DNA of 45,788 bases from Chloroflexota bacterium (GTDB lineage Bacteria > Chloroflexota > Anaerolineae > Anaerolineales > Villigracilaceae): positions 1-45,788 of the forward strand of contig JACPVC010000087.1 of the NCBI GenBank assembly GCA_016191955.1, in the 5' to 3' direction. Made by a program: the position numbers and the translations under genes. The notes beneath the pieces are model-generated. The model did no database searches. It was not told where the DNA came from and saw nothing but the letters and a program-made list of their open reading frames with translations. Shown here piece after piece: positions 31,626 to 41,207 of the stretch (position 1 is its first letter; every line of letters starts with the position of its first letter).

Positions 31626-32279
31626 TTAGCGTCGGGAGTAGTATTCGACGATCAACTGTTCGTCGAGACTTCCGTCGATTTCGGCGCGTTCCGGCATGCG
31701 AGCCACGGAACCGCTCATCGCTTTTAGATCGCGGCTGAGCCAGCTTGGAGAATTACGCTTCTCGGCATACGCGTTCAAATCCTTGAAATAGGAAAGCTTA
31801 CCTGAGCCTTCGCGCACAGCAATCACATCCCCATCGGAAAGAAGCATCGAGGGAACATCGGTACGGCGACCATTCACGGTGAAGTGTCCGTGGGTCACGA
31901 GCAGGCGAGCCTGCGCGCGGCTAGACGCAAAACCAAGGCGGAAGACCACGTTATCGAGGCGGGACTCAAGGATCTGAAGCAAGTTCAAACCGGTGAGACC
32001 GCGGCGAGTGATCGCCGTATCGTAATAGCGGCGGAACTGGCGTTCGAGCACGCCATAAATACGGCGGGCTTTCTGCTTGGCGCGCAATTGGCGGGCGAAG
32101 TCGGAGGCACGCCCGGTGGAACCGGGGTTGCCGCGACCAGCGGTTTTGCCATGCTGACCAGGCGCGAAACTGCGTCGTTCAAACGCGCATTTTGGAGTAA
32201 AACAACGCTCGCCTTTGAGGAAGAGCTTTTCGCCCTCACGGCGGCAAAGTTTACAAACCGGACTTAATGATTTAGCCAT
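31626..32279 (-). CDS. rpsD: 30S ribosomal protein S4 (uS4), zinc-binding form
   Basis: The 217-residue protein keeps the four-Cys cluster (Cys9, Cys12, Cys26, Cys31) of the C+ form. The S4 RNA-binding domain lies near 105-170 ([33 protein letters not shown]). S4 nucleates 30S assembly and in many bacteria regulates the alpha operon. Confidence 0.97.
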   Translation of the reverse strand: MAKSLSPVCKLCRREGEKLFLKGERCFTPKCAFERRSFAPGQHGKTAGRGNPGSTGRASDFARQLRAKQKARRIYGVLERQFRRYYDTAITRRGLTGLNLLQILESRLDNVVFRLGFASSRAQARLLVTHGHFTVNGRRTDVPSMLLSDGDVIAVREGSGKLSYFKDLNAYAEKRNSPSWLSRDLKAMSGSVARMPERAEIDGSLDEQLIVEYYSRR

Positions 32280-32295
32280 AAATTAACAACCTCAC

Positions 32296-32700
32296 TTACA
32301 CGCGTCTTCGTTTCGGCGGACGGCAGCCGTTGTGCGGCACCGGGGTAATATCCGCGATCAACAACACTTTCAAACCCATCGACTGGACGGCGCGAATTGC
32401 ATTCTCGCGTCCGGGTCCGGGACCTTTGACATATAACTCCACTTCCTGCAAACCCTGTTGCTGGGCGGTCTTGATCGCCTGTTCAGCGGCAAGGCGCGCA
32501 GCGAAGGGGGTGCTCTTGCGGGAACCCTTGAAACCGGCGGAACCAGCGGAGCCCCAGGAAATGGTATTGCCGTCGGTATCGGTGACGGTCACGATCGTAT
32601 TATTGAAGGACGCGAAGATATGAACCTGTCCGCGAGACAGGGAACGCTTTCCTTTTTTCGCACCGGCTGCGCGGCGCGTGGAACGTACACTCTGAGCCAT
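32296..32700 (-). CDS. rpsK: 30S ribosomal protein S11 (uS11)
   Basis: The 134-residue protein shows [31 protein letters not shown] and the ending [18 protein letters not shown], all diagnostic. It lies on the 30S platform. Gene order rpsM-rpsK-rpsD is canonical. Confidence 0.97.
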   Translation of the reverse strand: MAQSVRSTRRAAGAKKGKRSLSRGQVHIFASFNNTIVTVTDTDGNTISWGSAGSAGFKGSRKSTPFAARLAAEQAIKTAQQQGLQEVELYVKGPGPGRENAIRAVQSMGLKVLLIADITPVPHNGCRPPKRRRV

Positions 32701-32724
32701 AATTTCTTAACCTTTCGGACAGGA

Positions 32725-33111
32725 TTACTTCTTGGCGCCACGGCGACGACCGCGACCGGCAACCGTTTTCTTGGTGCCTTTGCGGGTGCGCGAATTCGTC
32801 TTGGTGCGCTGACCACGAACGGGCAGGTTGCGGCGATGGCGTAAACCGCGATACGAGCCGATTTCGATCAGGCGCTTGATGTTCATCTGGACTTCACGGC
32901 GGAGATCACCTTCCACCTTATAGTGTTTCGAGATGTACTCGCGAATGGCGGAAACTTCGGCTTCCGTCAGGTCTTTGATGCGCGTGTCGGGATTGACTTT
33001 GGTATCTACCAAAATCTTCTTGGCGCGGGTAGGTCCAATACCAAAAAGGTAGGTTAGACCCACTTCTGTCCGCTTGTTGCGGGGAAGATCAACACCTTCA
33101 ATTCTTGCCAT
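32725..33111 (-). CDS. rpsM: 30S ribosomal protein S13 (uS13)
   Basis: The 128-residue protein starts [14 protein letters not shown], has the helix-turn-helix region [14 protein letters not shown] and the conserved [22 protein letters not shown]. The basic tail ([10 protein letters not shown]) contacts tRNA. It follows rpmJ by 7 bases. Confidence 0.97.
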   Translation of the reverse strand: MARIEGVDLPRNKRTEVGLTYLFGIGPTRAKKILVDTKVNPDTRIKDLTEAEVSAIREYISKHYKVEGDLRREVQMNIKRLIEIGSYRGLRHRRNLPVRGQRTKTNSRTRKGTKKTVAGRGRRRGAKK

Positions 33112-33118
33112 GGTTCAA

Positions 33119-33232
33119 CTACCCTTGTCTCTGTTTGTGTTTAGGATTTTCGCAAATGATGAAAACTACTCCCTTGCGCCGAACGATACGGCACTTGGCA
33201 CAACGCTTGCGAATGGAGGGCGATACTTTCAT
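33119..33232 (-). CDS. rpmJ: 50S ribosomal protein L36 (bL36)
   Basis: This gene is absent from the ORF track because of its size. The minus strand from ATG 33232 reads [20 protein letters not shown] and ends PKHKQRQG, 37 residues in all, with the zinc ligands CAKC...C..NPKH of the zinc-binding form. AAGGAGA lies 8 bases upstream. It is preceded by a promoter and palindrome rather than by infA. Confidence 0.97.
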   Translation of the reverse strand: MKVSPSIRKRCAKCRIVRRKGVVFIICENPKHKQRQG

Positions 33233-33252
33233 GATAATTCTCCTTGCATAAT

Positions 33253-33269
33253 GCTGTGTTTAACACAGC
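33253..33269 (-). promoter_or_regulatory. Palindrome in the rpmJ leader
   Basis: GCTGTGTT and AACACAGC flank a single base, 20 bases upstream of the rpmJ start and downstream of the predicted transcription start. It could be an operator or a leader stem. Confidence 0.4.
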
Positions 33270-33279
33270 CAAAGGTCTG

Positions 33280-33308
33280 ATTATACTGGTCGTTCTTGAA
33301 TTCGTCCA
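33280..33308 (-). promoter_or_regulatory. Putative internal promoter of the rpmJ-rpsM-rpsK-rpsD-rpoA-rplQ unit
   Basis: On the minus strand a perfect TATAAT (33280-33285) lies 17 bases from TGGACG (33303-33308). It sits in the space normally occupied by infA and could uncouple the alpha operon from the spc operon. Confidence 0.5.
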
Positions 33309-33331
33309 TATTTACACGGGTTTCCGCAGGG

Positions 33332-34102
33332 TCATAAGACAGTCAGGATTTGAGGTTCTCCTTCGGTAACGGCGACCGTGTGTTCAAAGTGCGCCGTCAA
33401 CGACCCGTCTGCAGAAACTACCGTCCATTTATCCGGCAGGACGCGTGTTTCATACGTCCCGACAAGCACCATGGGTTCGAGGGCGATGGTCATCCCCGGT
33501 CTGAGGACCAGACCGGTTCCCGCCGCGCCGTAATTTGGCACCTGCGGACCTTCGTGCATATCCTTCCCGACACCGTGTCCGGTGTATTCGCGGGTGACGT
33601 GCAGCCCATGGTTTTCTACATACTTCTGTATCGCCGCGGAGACGTCTCCCGTGCGTCTGCCCTTGCGCATCTGTGCGATGCCCGCGTGCAGAGCCGCTTC
33701 GGTGACTTCGAGCAGGGTTTGTGCCTCTTGCGAGACCTGCCCCACCCCAGCCGAAAAGGCTGAGTCTGCCACATAGCCCTGGTACACCGTGCCGCAATCG
33801 ATTGAAACGACGTCCCCTTCCTTCAGCTTGCGCCTCAAGTTGGGGATCCCATGCACCATCTCGTCGTTGATGCTGACGGTGATAGATGCCGGGAATGGCG
33901 GGTGTCCATAGCCTTTGAACGGCGATACACATCCGTGTGACTTCAGCACTTCCTCAGCAGCCGCGTTGAGGTCCGCTGTTGTCACACCTGGTTGTAAAAG
34001 TTCTTTCACTTTCGCCAGAACGCTTGCATTGATGTGCCCTGCCTCGCGCATGATCTTGATCTCGGCAGGAGTTTTGAGTTTGATCTGACGTTCATGAAAC
34101 AT
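33332..34102 (-). CDS. map: Methionine aminopeptidase, type I
   Basis: The 256-residue enzyme removes the initiator Met from new proteins. All five metal ligands are present: Asp102 (SIDCG), Asp113 (VADSAFS), His176 (YTGHGVG), Glu209 (ALEPM) and Glu240 (FEHT). His84 (MVHGIPN) is also there. There is no N-terminal extension. It follows adk by 48 bases. Confidence 0.95.
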   Translation of the reverse strand: MFHERQIKLKTPAEIKIMREAGHINASVLAKVKELLQPGVTTADLNAAAEEVLKSHGCVSPFKGYGHPPFPASITVSINDEMVHGIPNLRRKLKEGDVVSIDCGTVYQGYVADSAFSAGVGQVSQEAQTLLEVTEAALHAGIAQMRKGRRTGDVSAAIQKYVENHGLHVTREYTGHGVGKDMHEGPQVPNYGAAGTGLVLRPGMTIALEPMVLVGTYETRVLPDKWTVVSADGSLTAHFEHTVAVTEGEPQILTVL

Positions 34103-34150
34103 TTTGTAAACCTTATCTTACACAGGGCTTGTCGCCCTGACCATGCGTAC

Positions 34151-34801
34151 TTATTTATTCAAGGCACCAAGCAGAGCTTTGGTTACATCTTCCACTGCTT
34201 GAGTACCGTCTATCTCGATCAATTTTCCAGCCTTGCGGTAGTACTCCACAAGCGGCATGGTCTGTTCGATGTATACACGGATACGCTTTGTCACCGTTTC
34301 CACTTTATCGTCTTCACGCTGGTAGACCTCGGATCCGTCCACATCGCATACGCCAGTCTGTTTGGGCGGGTTGAATTTCTCGTGATAGATGTGTCCGTGC
34401 GCCCGGCAGGTCCAACGTCCGCTGGCGCGCTCCACGAGGATGTTCTCGGCGGCGGTGATATACGGGACCGCATTTACCTCGCCTTTGAATTCCTTGAGCA
34501 TGTTCTCGAGTGCATCTGCCTGAGCCGGGGTGCGGGGAAAGCCGTCGAGAATGGCACCCGCTCCACAGTCCGGACGAAAGAGGCGGTCACGGATCATTGC
34601 TATCGTCACATCATCGGGGACCAGTTCGCCCTTATCCAGGTACGATTTGACAACTTTACCTAGTTCGGTCTGGTTTTTGATATTTTCCCGAAAAAGATCG
34701 CCCGATGAAATGTGTGCGAGTTTTTTCGTTTCAGAAAGAATGCGAGCCTGCGTTCCCTTGCCAACACCGGGAGGACCGAGCAAGACAATGAAGGTTGCCA
34801 T
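34151..34801 (-). CDS. adk: Adenylate kinase
   Basis: The 216-residue enzyme interconverts AMP, ADP and ATP. The P-loop GPPGVGKGT is at 9-17. DGFPRTPAQADAL is the NMP-binding signature. The LID is the long form, with possible zinc ligands CRAH and CDVD; the second and fourth positions are His and Asp rather than the commoner Cys. It lies between secY and map as usual. Confidence 0.95.
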   Translation of the reverse strand: MATFIVLLGPPGVGKGTQARILSETKKLAHISSGDLFRENIKNQTELGKVVKSYLDKGELVPDDVTIAMIRDRLFRPDCGAGAILDGFPRTPAQADALENMLKEFKGEVNAVPYITAAENILVERASGRWTCRAHGHIYHEKFNPPKQTGVCDVDGSEVYQREDDKVETVTKRIRVYIEQTMPLVEYYRKAGKLIEIDGTQAVEDVTKALLGALNK

Positions 34802-34809
34802 AAATTCCT

Positions 34810-36189
34810 TTAGCGGACGAGCAACGAATCCTGATAGCCGTGCAATTTGAGTTCCGCATCGATGTTTTGGAAGGTATCACGGACGACACCGACCACAATG
34901 AGCAGACCCGAAGATGTAATGAGGAAAATGCCGGTGTTATTGGAGGCAGAGATATTGAACGCGCTCAACAACAACCCGAGCAGGAATGGCATAATGGCGA
35001 CGAGACCCAGGAAGACCGCACCCACCAACGTGATGCGGCTCTGCACCGTGCTCAAATATTTCTGAGTCGGTGCGCCGGTCAGCACGCCAGGGACGCTGGC
35101 GCCGACCTTTTTCAGGTTCTCGCCGTAGTTTTGCTGGTCGAACAACACGGTTGTATAGAAGAACGTAAAGATCACAACCATGAGGAAGTAGATCGTCCAG
35201 TAGCCCCAATTGCTTGTTCCCGTAGCGCCAAAGAAGTTCTGCACGCCAAGGAAGAAGTTTGCCACACCCTCGTTCTCGTTCTGAGTGAAGTAACTGGCGA
35301 TAATGGCAGGGAACTGAAGGATGGCGCTGGCAAAGATCAGCGGGATCATGCCGGAGAGGTTAACCATCAAAGGCATGGTGCCCTTCACAGGCATCGACAT
35401 GCGGTTCCCCACGCGGCGACCCGGGTACATGACGGGCACATTGCGGCGTCCCTGTTGGACGTACACAATCGCAAGCACGGTAAGAACGATAATGATGATG
35501 GTCAGAATAAGCATGATCCAGCGGCTTCCTTCGTCTAACAAGAGACTATAAAAGTTCGCAGGGATACGAGCCACGATACCGGCAAAGATGACGAGGGAAA
35601 GACCCTGTCCGCGAATACCGTATTCGGAGATCAACTCACCCAACCAGATGGCAAACATGGTTCCGGCGGTCATCGCAACCAGCACAGACCAGGATGCCAA
35701 TGCAGTCTCAGGATTGAATAGACCGAACGAGAGGATGGGTTGTCCAATCGCTTGAATAGAGAGAGAATTAAAGATGTTGATCTGACCAACTGCGGAAAGC
35801 GCCGCCATCGGTACTGCAAGATAATATGTCCACTTTTCCTGCCAGCGGCGTCCTTCGCGGGGGTCGTCTTGAATTCTCTGCTGGAGGGAAGGAATGATCG
35901 GGATCAGAAGCTGAATGATGATCTGAGCGGTAATGTATGGATAAACGCCCATGGACAACAACGAGAAGTTGGAGACCGTACCGCCAGAGAGCAGGTCGAG
36001 GAAGCCAAGGAAGCCTCCCGACCCGGTCGATGAATTGCGGAATGCGGCGAGGATGTCATGATCCACACCGGGAGCCGGGATATTCGCGGCAAGGCGATAG
36101 ATCACCAAAAGCACAAAGGTGATGATCAACTTGCGGCGAATATCTTCCGATTTCCAGAGGTAGTGCCAGCCTGAAAAGGTGGTCTTCAT
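34810..36189 (-). CDS. secY: Protein translocase subunit SecY
   Basis: The 459-residue protein has ten transmembrane helices and forms the protein-conducting channel with SecE and SecG. Recognised parts include the first helix IITFVLLVIYRLAANIPAPGVD, the plug region GGFLGFLDLLSGG and the charged cytoplasmic loop VQQGRRNVPVMYPGRRVG. It sits between rplO and adk in canonical order. Confidence 0.97.
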   Translation of the reverse strand: MKTTFSGWHYLWKSEDIRRKLIITFVLLVIYRLAANIPAPGVDHDILAAFRNSSTGSGGFLGFLDLLSGGTVSNFSLLSMGVYPYITAQIIIQLLIPIIPSLQQRIQDDPREGRRWQEKWTYYLAVPMAALSAVGQINIFNSLSIQAIGQPILSFGLFNPETALASWSVLVAMTAGTMFAIWLGELISEYGIRGQGLSLVIFAGIVARIPANFYSLLLDEGSRWIMLILTIIIIVLTVLAIVYVQQGRRNVPVMYPGRRVGNRMSMPVKGTMPLMVNLSGMIPLIFASAILQFPAIIASYFTQNENEGVANFFLGVQNFFGATGTSNWGYWTIYFLMVVIFTFFYTTVLFDQQNYGENLKKVGASVPGVLTGAPTQKYLSTVQSRITLVGAVFLGLVAIMPFLLGLLLSAFNISASNNTGIFLITSSGLLIVVGVVRDTFQNIDAELKLHGYQDSLLVR

Positions 36190-36209
36190 AAGAAGTATCC
36201 TTTGTTGTC

Positions 36210-36665
36210 CTAGGCGATCAACTCAACCGAGCCGCCAGCCTTTTCGATCTTGGCTTTGGCACCGGCGCTGACGCGATGGACGCGGACCTTGAGGGCAACG
36301 TTCATTTCACCGCGCCCAAGAATGACGATGGGATTGCGGATGTCGCGCAAAAGATGCGCTTCAGCCAGGGACTCAGGATTCACTTCAGCACTGGCTTTGA
36401 ACGCCTCAGAAAGCTGGTCCAGGTTCACTTCATTGAAGTCCACCTGATTGGGCGGGGTGAAGCCTTCACCACGGATGAACGGCAGGCGACGATAGAAAGG
36501 CAGGTTACCGCCCTGGCGGTACAAGTGACCGCCTTCGCCGGAGCGCGCACCGGCGCCCTTGGTACCGCGACCGGCAGTTTTACCCTGACCGGCAGAGATA
36601 CCGCGTCCCACGCGTTTTCGGTTCTTTTTCGACCCAGCATTGGGTACAAGATCGTGTAGTTTCAT
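36210..36665 (-). CDS. rplO: 50S ribosomal protein L15 (uL15)
   Basis: The 151-residue protein starts with the Gly/Lys/Arg-rich extension KKNRKRVGRGISAGQGKTAGRGTKG and has the folded C-terminal part ending VHRVSAGAKAKIEKAGG. It is 20 bases upstream of secY. Confidence 0.97.
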   Translation of the reverse strand: MKLHDLVPNAGSKKNRKRVGRGISAGQGKTAGRGTKGAGARSGEGGHLYRQGGNLPFYRRLPFIRGEGFTPPNQVDFNEVNLDQLSEAFKASAEVNPESLAEAHLLRDIRNPIVILGRGEMNVALKVRVHRVSAGAKAKIEKAGGSVELIA

Positions 36666-36674
36666 ATCAATAAC

Positions 36675-36872
36675 CTACTCTTCAATCTTGATCAAATGAA
36701 TGATCTTGTTCAACATGCCGCGCAAAGCGGGCGTGTCTTTGTGTTCAACGGTCTGATGCATTCGGCGCAGACCAAGCGCCTTGACGGTCGCCTTCTGGTC
36801 CTTGGTGTAACCGATGGCGCTGCGCACCAGGGTCACGCGAATGTTCTTGCCGGATGTTTCTTTCTTAGGCAT
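36675..36872 (-). CDS. rpmD: 50S ribosomal protein L30 (uL30)
   Basis: The track extends to 36968 inside rpsE. The true ATG is 36872, with GGAGGA upstream, giving 65 residues with [32 protein letters not shown]. It overlaps the end of rpsE by 8 bases, implying translational coupling. Confidence 0.95.
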   Translation of the reverse strand: MPKKETSGKNIRVTLVRSAIGYTKDQKATVKALGLRRMHQTVEHKDTPALRGMLNKIIHLIKIEE

Positions 36873-37410
36873 GCTGCTTCCTCCGTTCCCAGAATGGGAG
36901 CAATTCTTCAGCGCGCTTGCCGCGGCGGGCAGCTTCGTTGGCGGGCGAACGGAGTCCGTCCAGCGCATCGAAGGTCGCCATCACCACATTGAGGACGTTC
37001 GCGCTTCCCATGGATTTGGTCAGGATGTCGCGCACGCCAGCTACTTCCAATACCGCACGCACACCGCCTGCGGCGATAACGCCCGTACCAGCGGAAGCGG
37101 GCTTGAGGAAGACTCTTGCACCAGCCACCTTGCCGAGCGACTCATGCGGGATGGTCGTTCCGGCAATGTTGACGGTGCGGATGTCTTTGCGGGCACGCTC
37201 AGATGCCTTGCGCATCGCATCGGGAACGGCGTTGGCTTTGCCGACGCCCATGCCGATATTGCCCTTCTTGTCACCAACCACAACGGTCACGCGGAAGCGG
37301 AAGCGGCGACCACCCTTCACCACTTTGGCAACGCGGGCGATTTCGATCACGCGTTCTTCGAAAGCATCCTGCGATTCGTACTGCTGTTTATCGAATTGAT
37401 TTTCTGCCAT
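36865..37410 (-). CDS. rpsE: 30S ribosomal protein S5 (uS5)
   Basis: The ATG at 37410 (181 residues) is preferred to the TTG at 37422 because that TTG lies within the GGAGAAAG ribosome binding region. The double-stranded RNA-binding-like N-domain ([22 protein letters not shown]) and the conserved GIGKANAVP-like [15 protein letters not shown] are seen. S5 shapes the mRNA entry and decoding fidelity. Confidence 0.96.
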   Translation of the reverse strand: MAENQFDKQQYESQDAFEERVIEIARVAKVVKGGRRFRFRVTVVVGDKKGNIGMGVGKANAVPDAMRKASERARKDIRTVNIAGTTIPHESLGKVAGARVFLKPASAGTGVIAAGGVRAVLEVAGVRDILTKSMGSANVLNVVMATFDALDGLRSPANEAARRGKRAEELLPFWERRKQHA

Positions 37411-37431
37411 ATCTTTCTCCAATGTTCCGCG

Positions 37432-37797
37432 TTAGAACTGAAGGCCGCCTTCGCGCGCGCCGTCTGCCAGGGCTTTGACACGCCCGGTGTAGCGGAAACC
37501 GCCGCGGTCGAACACGACCGAAGAGATTCCCTTGGATTTCGCGCGTTCGGCGATGGCTTGGCCGATGGCTTTTGCCTGTTCGGTCTTCTTCATGCCTTTC
37601 ACCTTTTCACGCAGGTCCTTGTCAACGGTGGAGGCGGAAACAAGGGTGTTGCCGTCCATATCGTCGATGATCTGGGCATAGATGCCCGTAAGGCTCTTGA
37701 AAACGTTCAAACGCGGACGTTCAGGATTTCCGAAAACCTGTCTGCGAACACGTGTGTGACGGCGTTCGCGAGCCAGAGCACGATTTTTGTTAGCCAT
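37432..37797 (-). CDS. rplR: 50S ribosomal protein L18 (uL18)
   Basis: The 121-residue protein has [23 protein letters not shown] and the ending [27 protein letters not shown]18 binds 5S rRNA together with L5. Confidence 0.97.
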   Translation of the reverse strand: MANKNRALARERRHTRVRRQVFGNPERPRLNVFKSLTGIYAQIIDDMDGNTLVSASTVDKDLREKVKGMKKTEQAKAIGQAIAERAKSKGISSVVFDRGGFRYTGRVKALADGAREGGLQF

Positions 37798-37800
37798 GGA

Positions 37801-38349
37801 TTACTTGGCTCCTTTCCCGGCTTTACCAGCCTTGCGGCGAACTTTTTCGCCCAGGTAGCGTAAGCCTTTGCCATGATAAGGCTCCGGCGGGCGGACGTTA
37901 CGAACGTTCGCAGCCACCTGCCCCACCAATTCCTTATCGAAGCCCAATACCTTGATCTGGCGGGTCTTCGCGTCTGTTTCAAAAGAGATACCGGTGGGCG
38001 GTTCGATCTTAACCGGATGGGAATATCCAACGAACAATGCCAGATTCTTCCCTTCCAGTTCAGCGCGGTACCCAACGCCTTCCACTTCGAGAACTACTTC
38101 AAATCCCTTGCTCACACCGTGGATCATGTTGGCGAGCACAGCGCGGGTGGTTCCATGCAAAGCGCGTTCTTCGGGGTTATCCGATGCGCGGGCGATCTTC
38201 AACTGGTTGTCTTCCACCTTGATATCGATCAATTTGGAAAACTCCCGAAAAAGTTCACCCTTCGGTCCCTTTACGCGGACTTTGGAGCCGGTGAGCTCCA
38301 CCTGCACGCCACTGGGGATGTCTACAGGTAAACGACCAATGCGAGACAC
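37801..38349 (-). CDS. rplF: 50S ribosomal protein L6 (uL6)
   Basis: The track starts at 38409 inside rpsH. A GTG at 38349 preceded by AGGAGG opens the standard sequence SRIGRLPVDIPSGV, giving 182 residues. The C-terminal signature RPPEPYHGKGLRYLGEKVRRKAGK is present. Confidence 0.96.
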   Translation of the reverse strand: MSRIGRLPVDIPSGVQVELTGSKVRVKGPKGELFREFSKLIDIKVEDNQLKIARASDNPEERALHGTTRAVLANMIHGVSKGFEVVLEVEGVGYRAELEGKNLALFVGYSHPVKIEPPTGISFETDAKTRQIKVLGFDKELVGQVAANVRNVRPPEPYHGKGLRYLGEKVRRKAGKAGKGAK

Positions 38350-38359
38350 AATAAACCTC

Positions 38360-38773
38360 CTACCAAACCTTGCAGATGATCTCGCCACCCACGCCCAACT
38401 GTCGGGCACGTGCGCCGGTCATTACACCCTTGGGGGTCGAGAGGATGGCAACGCCAATTCCGGAGAGAACCCAGGGGATGTCTGTTTTCTTGGTGTAAAT
38501 GCGGCGACCGGGCTTGCTGACGCGCTCCAAACCGGAGATGACTGCGCGTCGTTGGCGGCGTTCGCCCACGTATTTGATTTTGAGGCGCAAAACCTTCTGC
38601 GCTTCCTGTTCGCCGTCCACCACCTCGAAGCCTTCGAGGAAACCTTCTTCCTTGAGGATCTTGGCGATTTCGAGCTTGATCTTGGAACTCGGCATAGCAA
38701 CCTGGGCATGGCCCGCCATAACGGAGTTGCGGATGCGAGTTAACATATCGGCAATTGGATCAGTGAATGACAT
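38360..38773 (-). CDS. rpsH: 30S ribosomal protein S8 (uS8)
   Basis: The 137-residue protein starts [13 protein letters not shown] and ends [22 protein letters not shown], both diagnostic. In many bacteria S8 regulates the spc operon by binding its mRNA. Confidence 0.97.
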   Translation of the reverse strand: MSFTDPIADMLTRIRNSVMAGHAQVAMPSSKIKLEIAKILKEEGFLEGFEVVDGEQEAQKVLRLKIKYVGERRQRRAVISGLERVSKPGRRIYTKKTDIPWVLSGIGVAILSTPKGVMTGARARQLGVGGEIICKVW

Positions 38774-38792
38774 GATTTACCTCCACCCGGTT

Positions 38793-38975
38793 CTACCAGG
38801 ATGCCTTTACGACGCCGGGGATTTGGCCCTTCAACGCCAGTTCACGGAAACAAATGCGGCACAAGCCGAAGCGGCGGATGTACCCGCGGGGTCGTCCACA
38901 GCGCTGGCAGCGATTCCGTACTTGCACCGCATGGCGGCGGCGCAGTTCACGATATTGCATACATTTCTTTGCCAT
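38793..38975 (-). CDS. rpsN: 30S ribosomal protein S14, type Z (uS14)
   Basis: The 60-residue short form has four zinc ligands, Cys23, Cys26, Cys39 and Cys42 (CQRCGRPRG...LCRICFREL). This zinc form is usual in Chloroflexota, Firmicutes and Thermus. It lies 3 bases before the rplE stop side, in canonical order. Confidence 0.97.
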   Translation of the reverse strand: MAKKCMQYRELRRRHAVQVRNRCQRCGRPRGYIRRFGLCRICFRELALKGQIPGVVKASW

Positions 38976-38978
38976 ACC

Positions 38979-39530
38979 TTACGCTTCCTTCTTGCCGCTG
39001 AACGGCATTCCGAGCTGTCTTAACAAAGCGCGGGCTTCATCATCGTTTTGGGCACTCGTCACAATCGTGATTTCCATACCGCGCAATTTATCGATTTTGT
39101 CGTACTCGATCTCAGGGAAGACCAATTGGTCTTTGAGACCAAGCGTGTAGTTCCCGCGGCCGTCAAACGCGTTGGGAGAGATCCCGCGGAAGTCGCGCAC
39201 GCGCGGCAAAGCGATGTTCACGAGGCGGTCAAAGAACGCCCACATGCGGGGACCACGGAGGGTCACCTTGGTACCGATCAAACGTCCCTCGCGCAGCTTG
39301 AAGTTCGCGATGCTTTTGCGAGCCTTGGTCTGCACGGGCTTCTGACCGGCGATGGTGGTCAGGTCGGTGACAGCGGCTTCGAGCGCCTTGGGGTTATCCA
39401 ACGCCTCGCCGAGACCGATGTTGACGACGATCTTTTCCAACCGCGGCACCTGCATGACATTCTTGAAACCGAATGACTTCAGCAGAGCCGGGGCTACTTC
39501 CTTGTTATAAAGTTCCTGCATTCTGTTCAT
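38979..39530 (-). CDS. rplE: 50S ribosomal protein L5 (uL5)
   Basis: The 183-residue protein has [34 protein letters not shown] and the Phe/Arg-rich [25 protein letters not shown]. It binds 5S rRNA and contacts the P-site tRNA. Confidence 0.97.
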   Translation of the reverse strand: MNRMQELYNKEVAPALLKSFGFKNVMQVPRLEKIVVNIGLGEALDNPKALEAAVTDLTTIAGQKPVQTKARKSIANFKLREGRLIGTKVTLRGPRMWAFFDRLVNIALPRVRDFRGISPNAFDGRGNYTLGLKDQLVFPEIEYDKIDKLRGMEITIVTSAQNDDEARALLRQLGMPFSGKKEA

Positions 39531-39549
39531 GTTTTACCTGCTCCGGTGC

Positions 39550-39879
39550 CTAGTCAATCGTAGCTTGACAATTTTTGCAAACACGATGAGCGCCTTCCTC
39601 GTCGCGCTGGACAGCCACACGTGTGGCTTCACCGCACTTCGGGCAAACGAGCATCACGTTGGAAATAGCGACAGGACCTTCGAACTGAACGCGACCTGGG
39701 TTCATCTGGCGGTTCCCAGCCTGGACCTGTTTCTGGTGCTTGGTACGGATGTTGACACCCTGCACCACCACACGGCGTTCGTCCAAAATCACGTTGACGA
39801 CTTCACCGCGCTTGCCTTTATCTTCGAGACGGCCGCTGATCACTTCGACGGTATCACCTTTTCGAATCTTGACTTTCAT
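39550..39879 (-). CDS. rplX: 50S ribosomal protein L24 (uL24)
   Basis: The 109-residue protein begins with the KOW motif KVKIRKGDTVEVISGRLEDKGKRGEV. Its C-terminus carries CPKCGEA and CKNC, a possible zinc pair found in a subset of L24 proteins. Confidence 0.96.
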   Translation of the reverse strand: MKVKIRKGDTVEVISGRLEDKGKRGEVVNVILDERRVVVQGVNIRTKHQKQVQAGNRQMNPGRVQFEGPVAISNVMLVCPKCGEATRVAVQRDEEGAHRVCKNCQATID

Positions 39880-39888
39880 TCTCAGCTC

Positions 39889-40260
39889 CTACAACACTTC
39901 CGGGGCAAGCGACACGATCTTCATGTAGCCCATATCGCGCAGTTCGCGCGCCACGGGTCCGAAGATACGCGTGCCCCTCGGGTTTTCGCCATCGGCATCA
40001 AGGATAACGGCAGCGTTATCGTCAAAGCGGATGTACGAGCCGTCTTCGCGGCGCCATTCCTTGGTGCAGCGCACGATCACGGCTTTCACAACTTCACTCT
40101 TTTTCACAGAGCCCTGTGGAGTGGCTGCCTTGACAGTCGCCACGACCACGTCACCGATCGAACCGTATTTGCGTCTGGAACCGCCCATTACATGGATGAC
40201 GAGCAGCTCGCGGGCGCCGGTGTTATCGGCAACCTTTAATCGAGATTCATGCTGGATCAT
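39889..40260 (-). CDS. rplN: 50S ribosomal protein L14 (uL14)
   Basis: The 123-residue protein shows [27 protein letters not shown] and the ending [19 protein letters not shown]. It is one of the most conserved ribosomal proteins and forms an intersubunit bridge. Confidence 0.97.
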   Translation of the reverse strand: MIQHESRLKVADNTGARELLVIHVMGGSRRKYGSIGDVVVATVKAATPQGSVKKSEVVKAVIVRCTKEWRREDGSYIRFDDNAAVILDADGENPRGTRIFGPVARELRDMGYMKIVSLAPEVL

Positions 40261-40263
40261 GGC

Positions 40264-40536
40264 TTATTCTCCTACGCCCTGATCGGCAGTACGCACTTCG
40301 CGTTTCACGACGGTTTCAACCGCCCAGCGCTTCTCGCGGGACAACGGGCGGGATTCGACGATACGGACTTCATCACCGATCTGGCAGCCGATCTCATCGT
40401 GAGCCTTCACGCGCATGCTCGAGAACACCACCTTCTTATAAAGGGGATGGCGATACTTGCGGGTAATTTCCACGACGACCGTTTTGGTCATTTTGTTGCT
40501 GGTGACGACACCAGTCATACGACGACGATTGTTCAT
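40264..40536 (-). CDS. rpsQ: 30S ribosomal protein S17 (uS17)
   Basis: The 90-residue protein has [29 protein letters not shown] and [15 protein letters not shown]. Its ATG overlaps the rpmC stop in an ATGA (4-base overlap), indicating coupling. Confidence 0.97.
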   Translation of the reverse strand: MNNRRRMTGVVTSNKMTKTVVVEITRKYRHPLYKKVVFSSMRVKAHDEIGCQIGDEVRIVESRPLSREKRWAVETVVKREVRTADQGVGE

Positions 40537-40754
40537 TTTGCACCTTCCACTGCAGCATTCTTGAGCAATTCAGCCAGAATGGTTTCCATACGGGCAATAT
40601 CCTTGCGGAGGATGTTCAAGCGGCTGGCGTCGGTCAACTGTCCACTCACCTGCTGGAAGCGTAGTTTCATCAACTCATCGCGCGCATCGGAAATCTTCGA
40701 GCGGATTTCCTCGGGAGCCAGCTTGCGGATTTCTGCGGGTTTCATAGCCTTCAT
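40533..40754 (-). CDS. rpmC: 50S ribosomal protein L29 (uL29)
   Basis: The 73-residue helical protein has the family pattern EIRSKISDARDELMKLRFQQVSGQL followed by ILRKDIARMETIL. It lies near the polypeptide exit tunnel. The gap to rplP is 2 bases. Confidence 0.96.
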   Translation of the reverse strand: MKAMKPAEIRKLAPEEIRSKISDARDELMKLRFQQVSGQLTDASRLNILRKDIARMETILAELLKNAAVEGAK

Positions 40755-40756
40755 GA

Positions 40757-41176
40757 CTATTCTCCTCCCGCGTGGCGAGCCACAACTTTGGTCTTGATGG
40801 AGAACTTATACTGGGCAGCGCGCAGGGCAGCCACGGCGATGTCCTCAGACAAACCGCTGACTTCGAACATAATGCGCCCAGGCTTTACCACGGCGACGTA
40901 GTATTCCACATTCCCTTTACCGGAACCCATACGAGTCTCGGGTGGTTTGTGAGTGAACGGTTTCGCGGGGAAAATGCGAATCCAGATCTTGCCGCGGCGT
41001 TTCATCTCGCGGACGATCGAGCGGCGTGCCGCCTCAATTTGACGGGCTGTGATCCAGCCCGGTTCCAACGCCTGCAGACCGAATTCGCCGAAGGAGACTT
41101 CCGCACCGCGGAGAGCCTTGCCTCGCATACGACCACGCATCTGCTTGCGCCACTTTACACGTTTAGGCATCAACAT
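40757..41176 (-). CDS. rplP: 50S ribosomal protein L16 (uL16)
   Basis: The 139-residue protein has [40 protein letters not shown] and [22 protein letters not shown]16 helps position A-site tRNA. A second ATG two codons later is a possible start. Confidence 0.97.
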   Translation of the reverse strand: MLMPKRVKWRKQMRGRMRGKALRGAEVSFGEFGLQALEPGWITARQIEAARRSIVREMKRRGKIWIRIFPAKPFTHKPPETRMGSGKGNVEYYVAVVKPGRIMFEVSGLSEDIAVAALRAAQYKFSIKTKVVARHAGGE

Positions 41177-41207
41177 AGCAATAACCTCATCTCAAGCGAC
41201 GTCGCGA

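Noticed and set aside
36814-37863. 349-residue plus-strand ORF opposite rpsE and rplR
   Set aside because: It is antisense to well-identified ribosomal genes, and its length reflects the high G+C content of the third codon positions.
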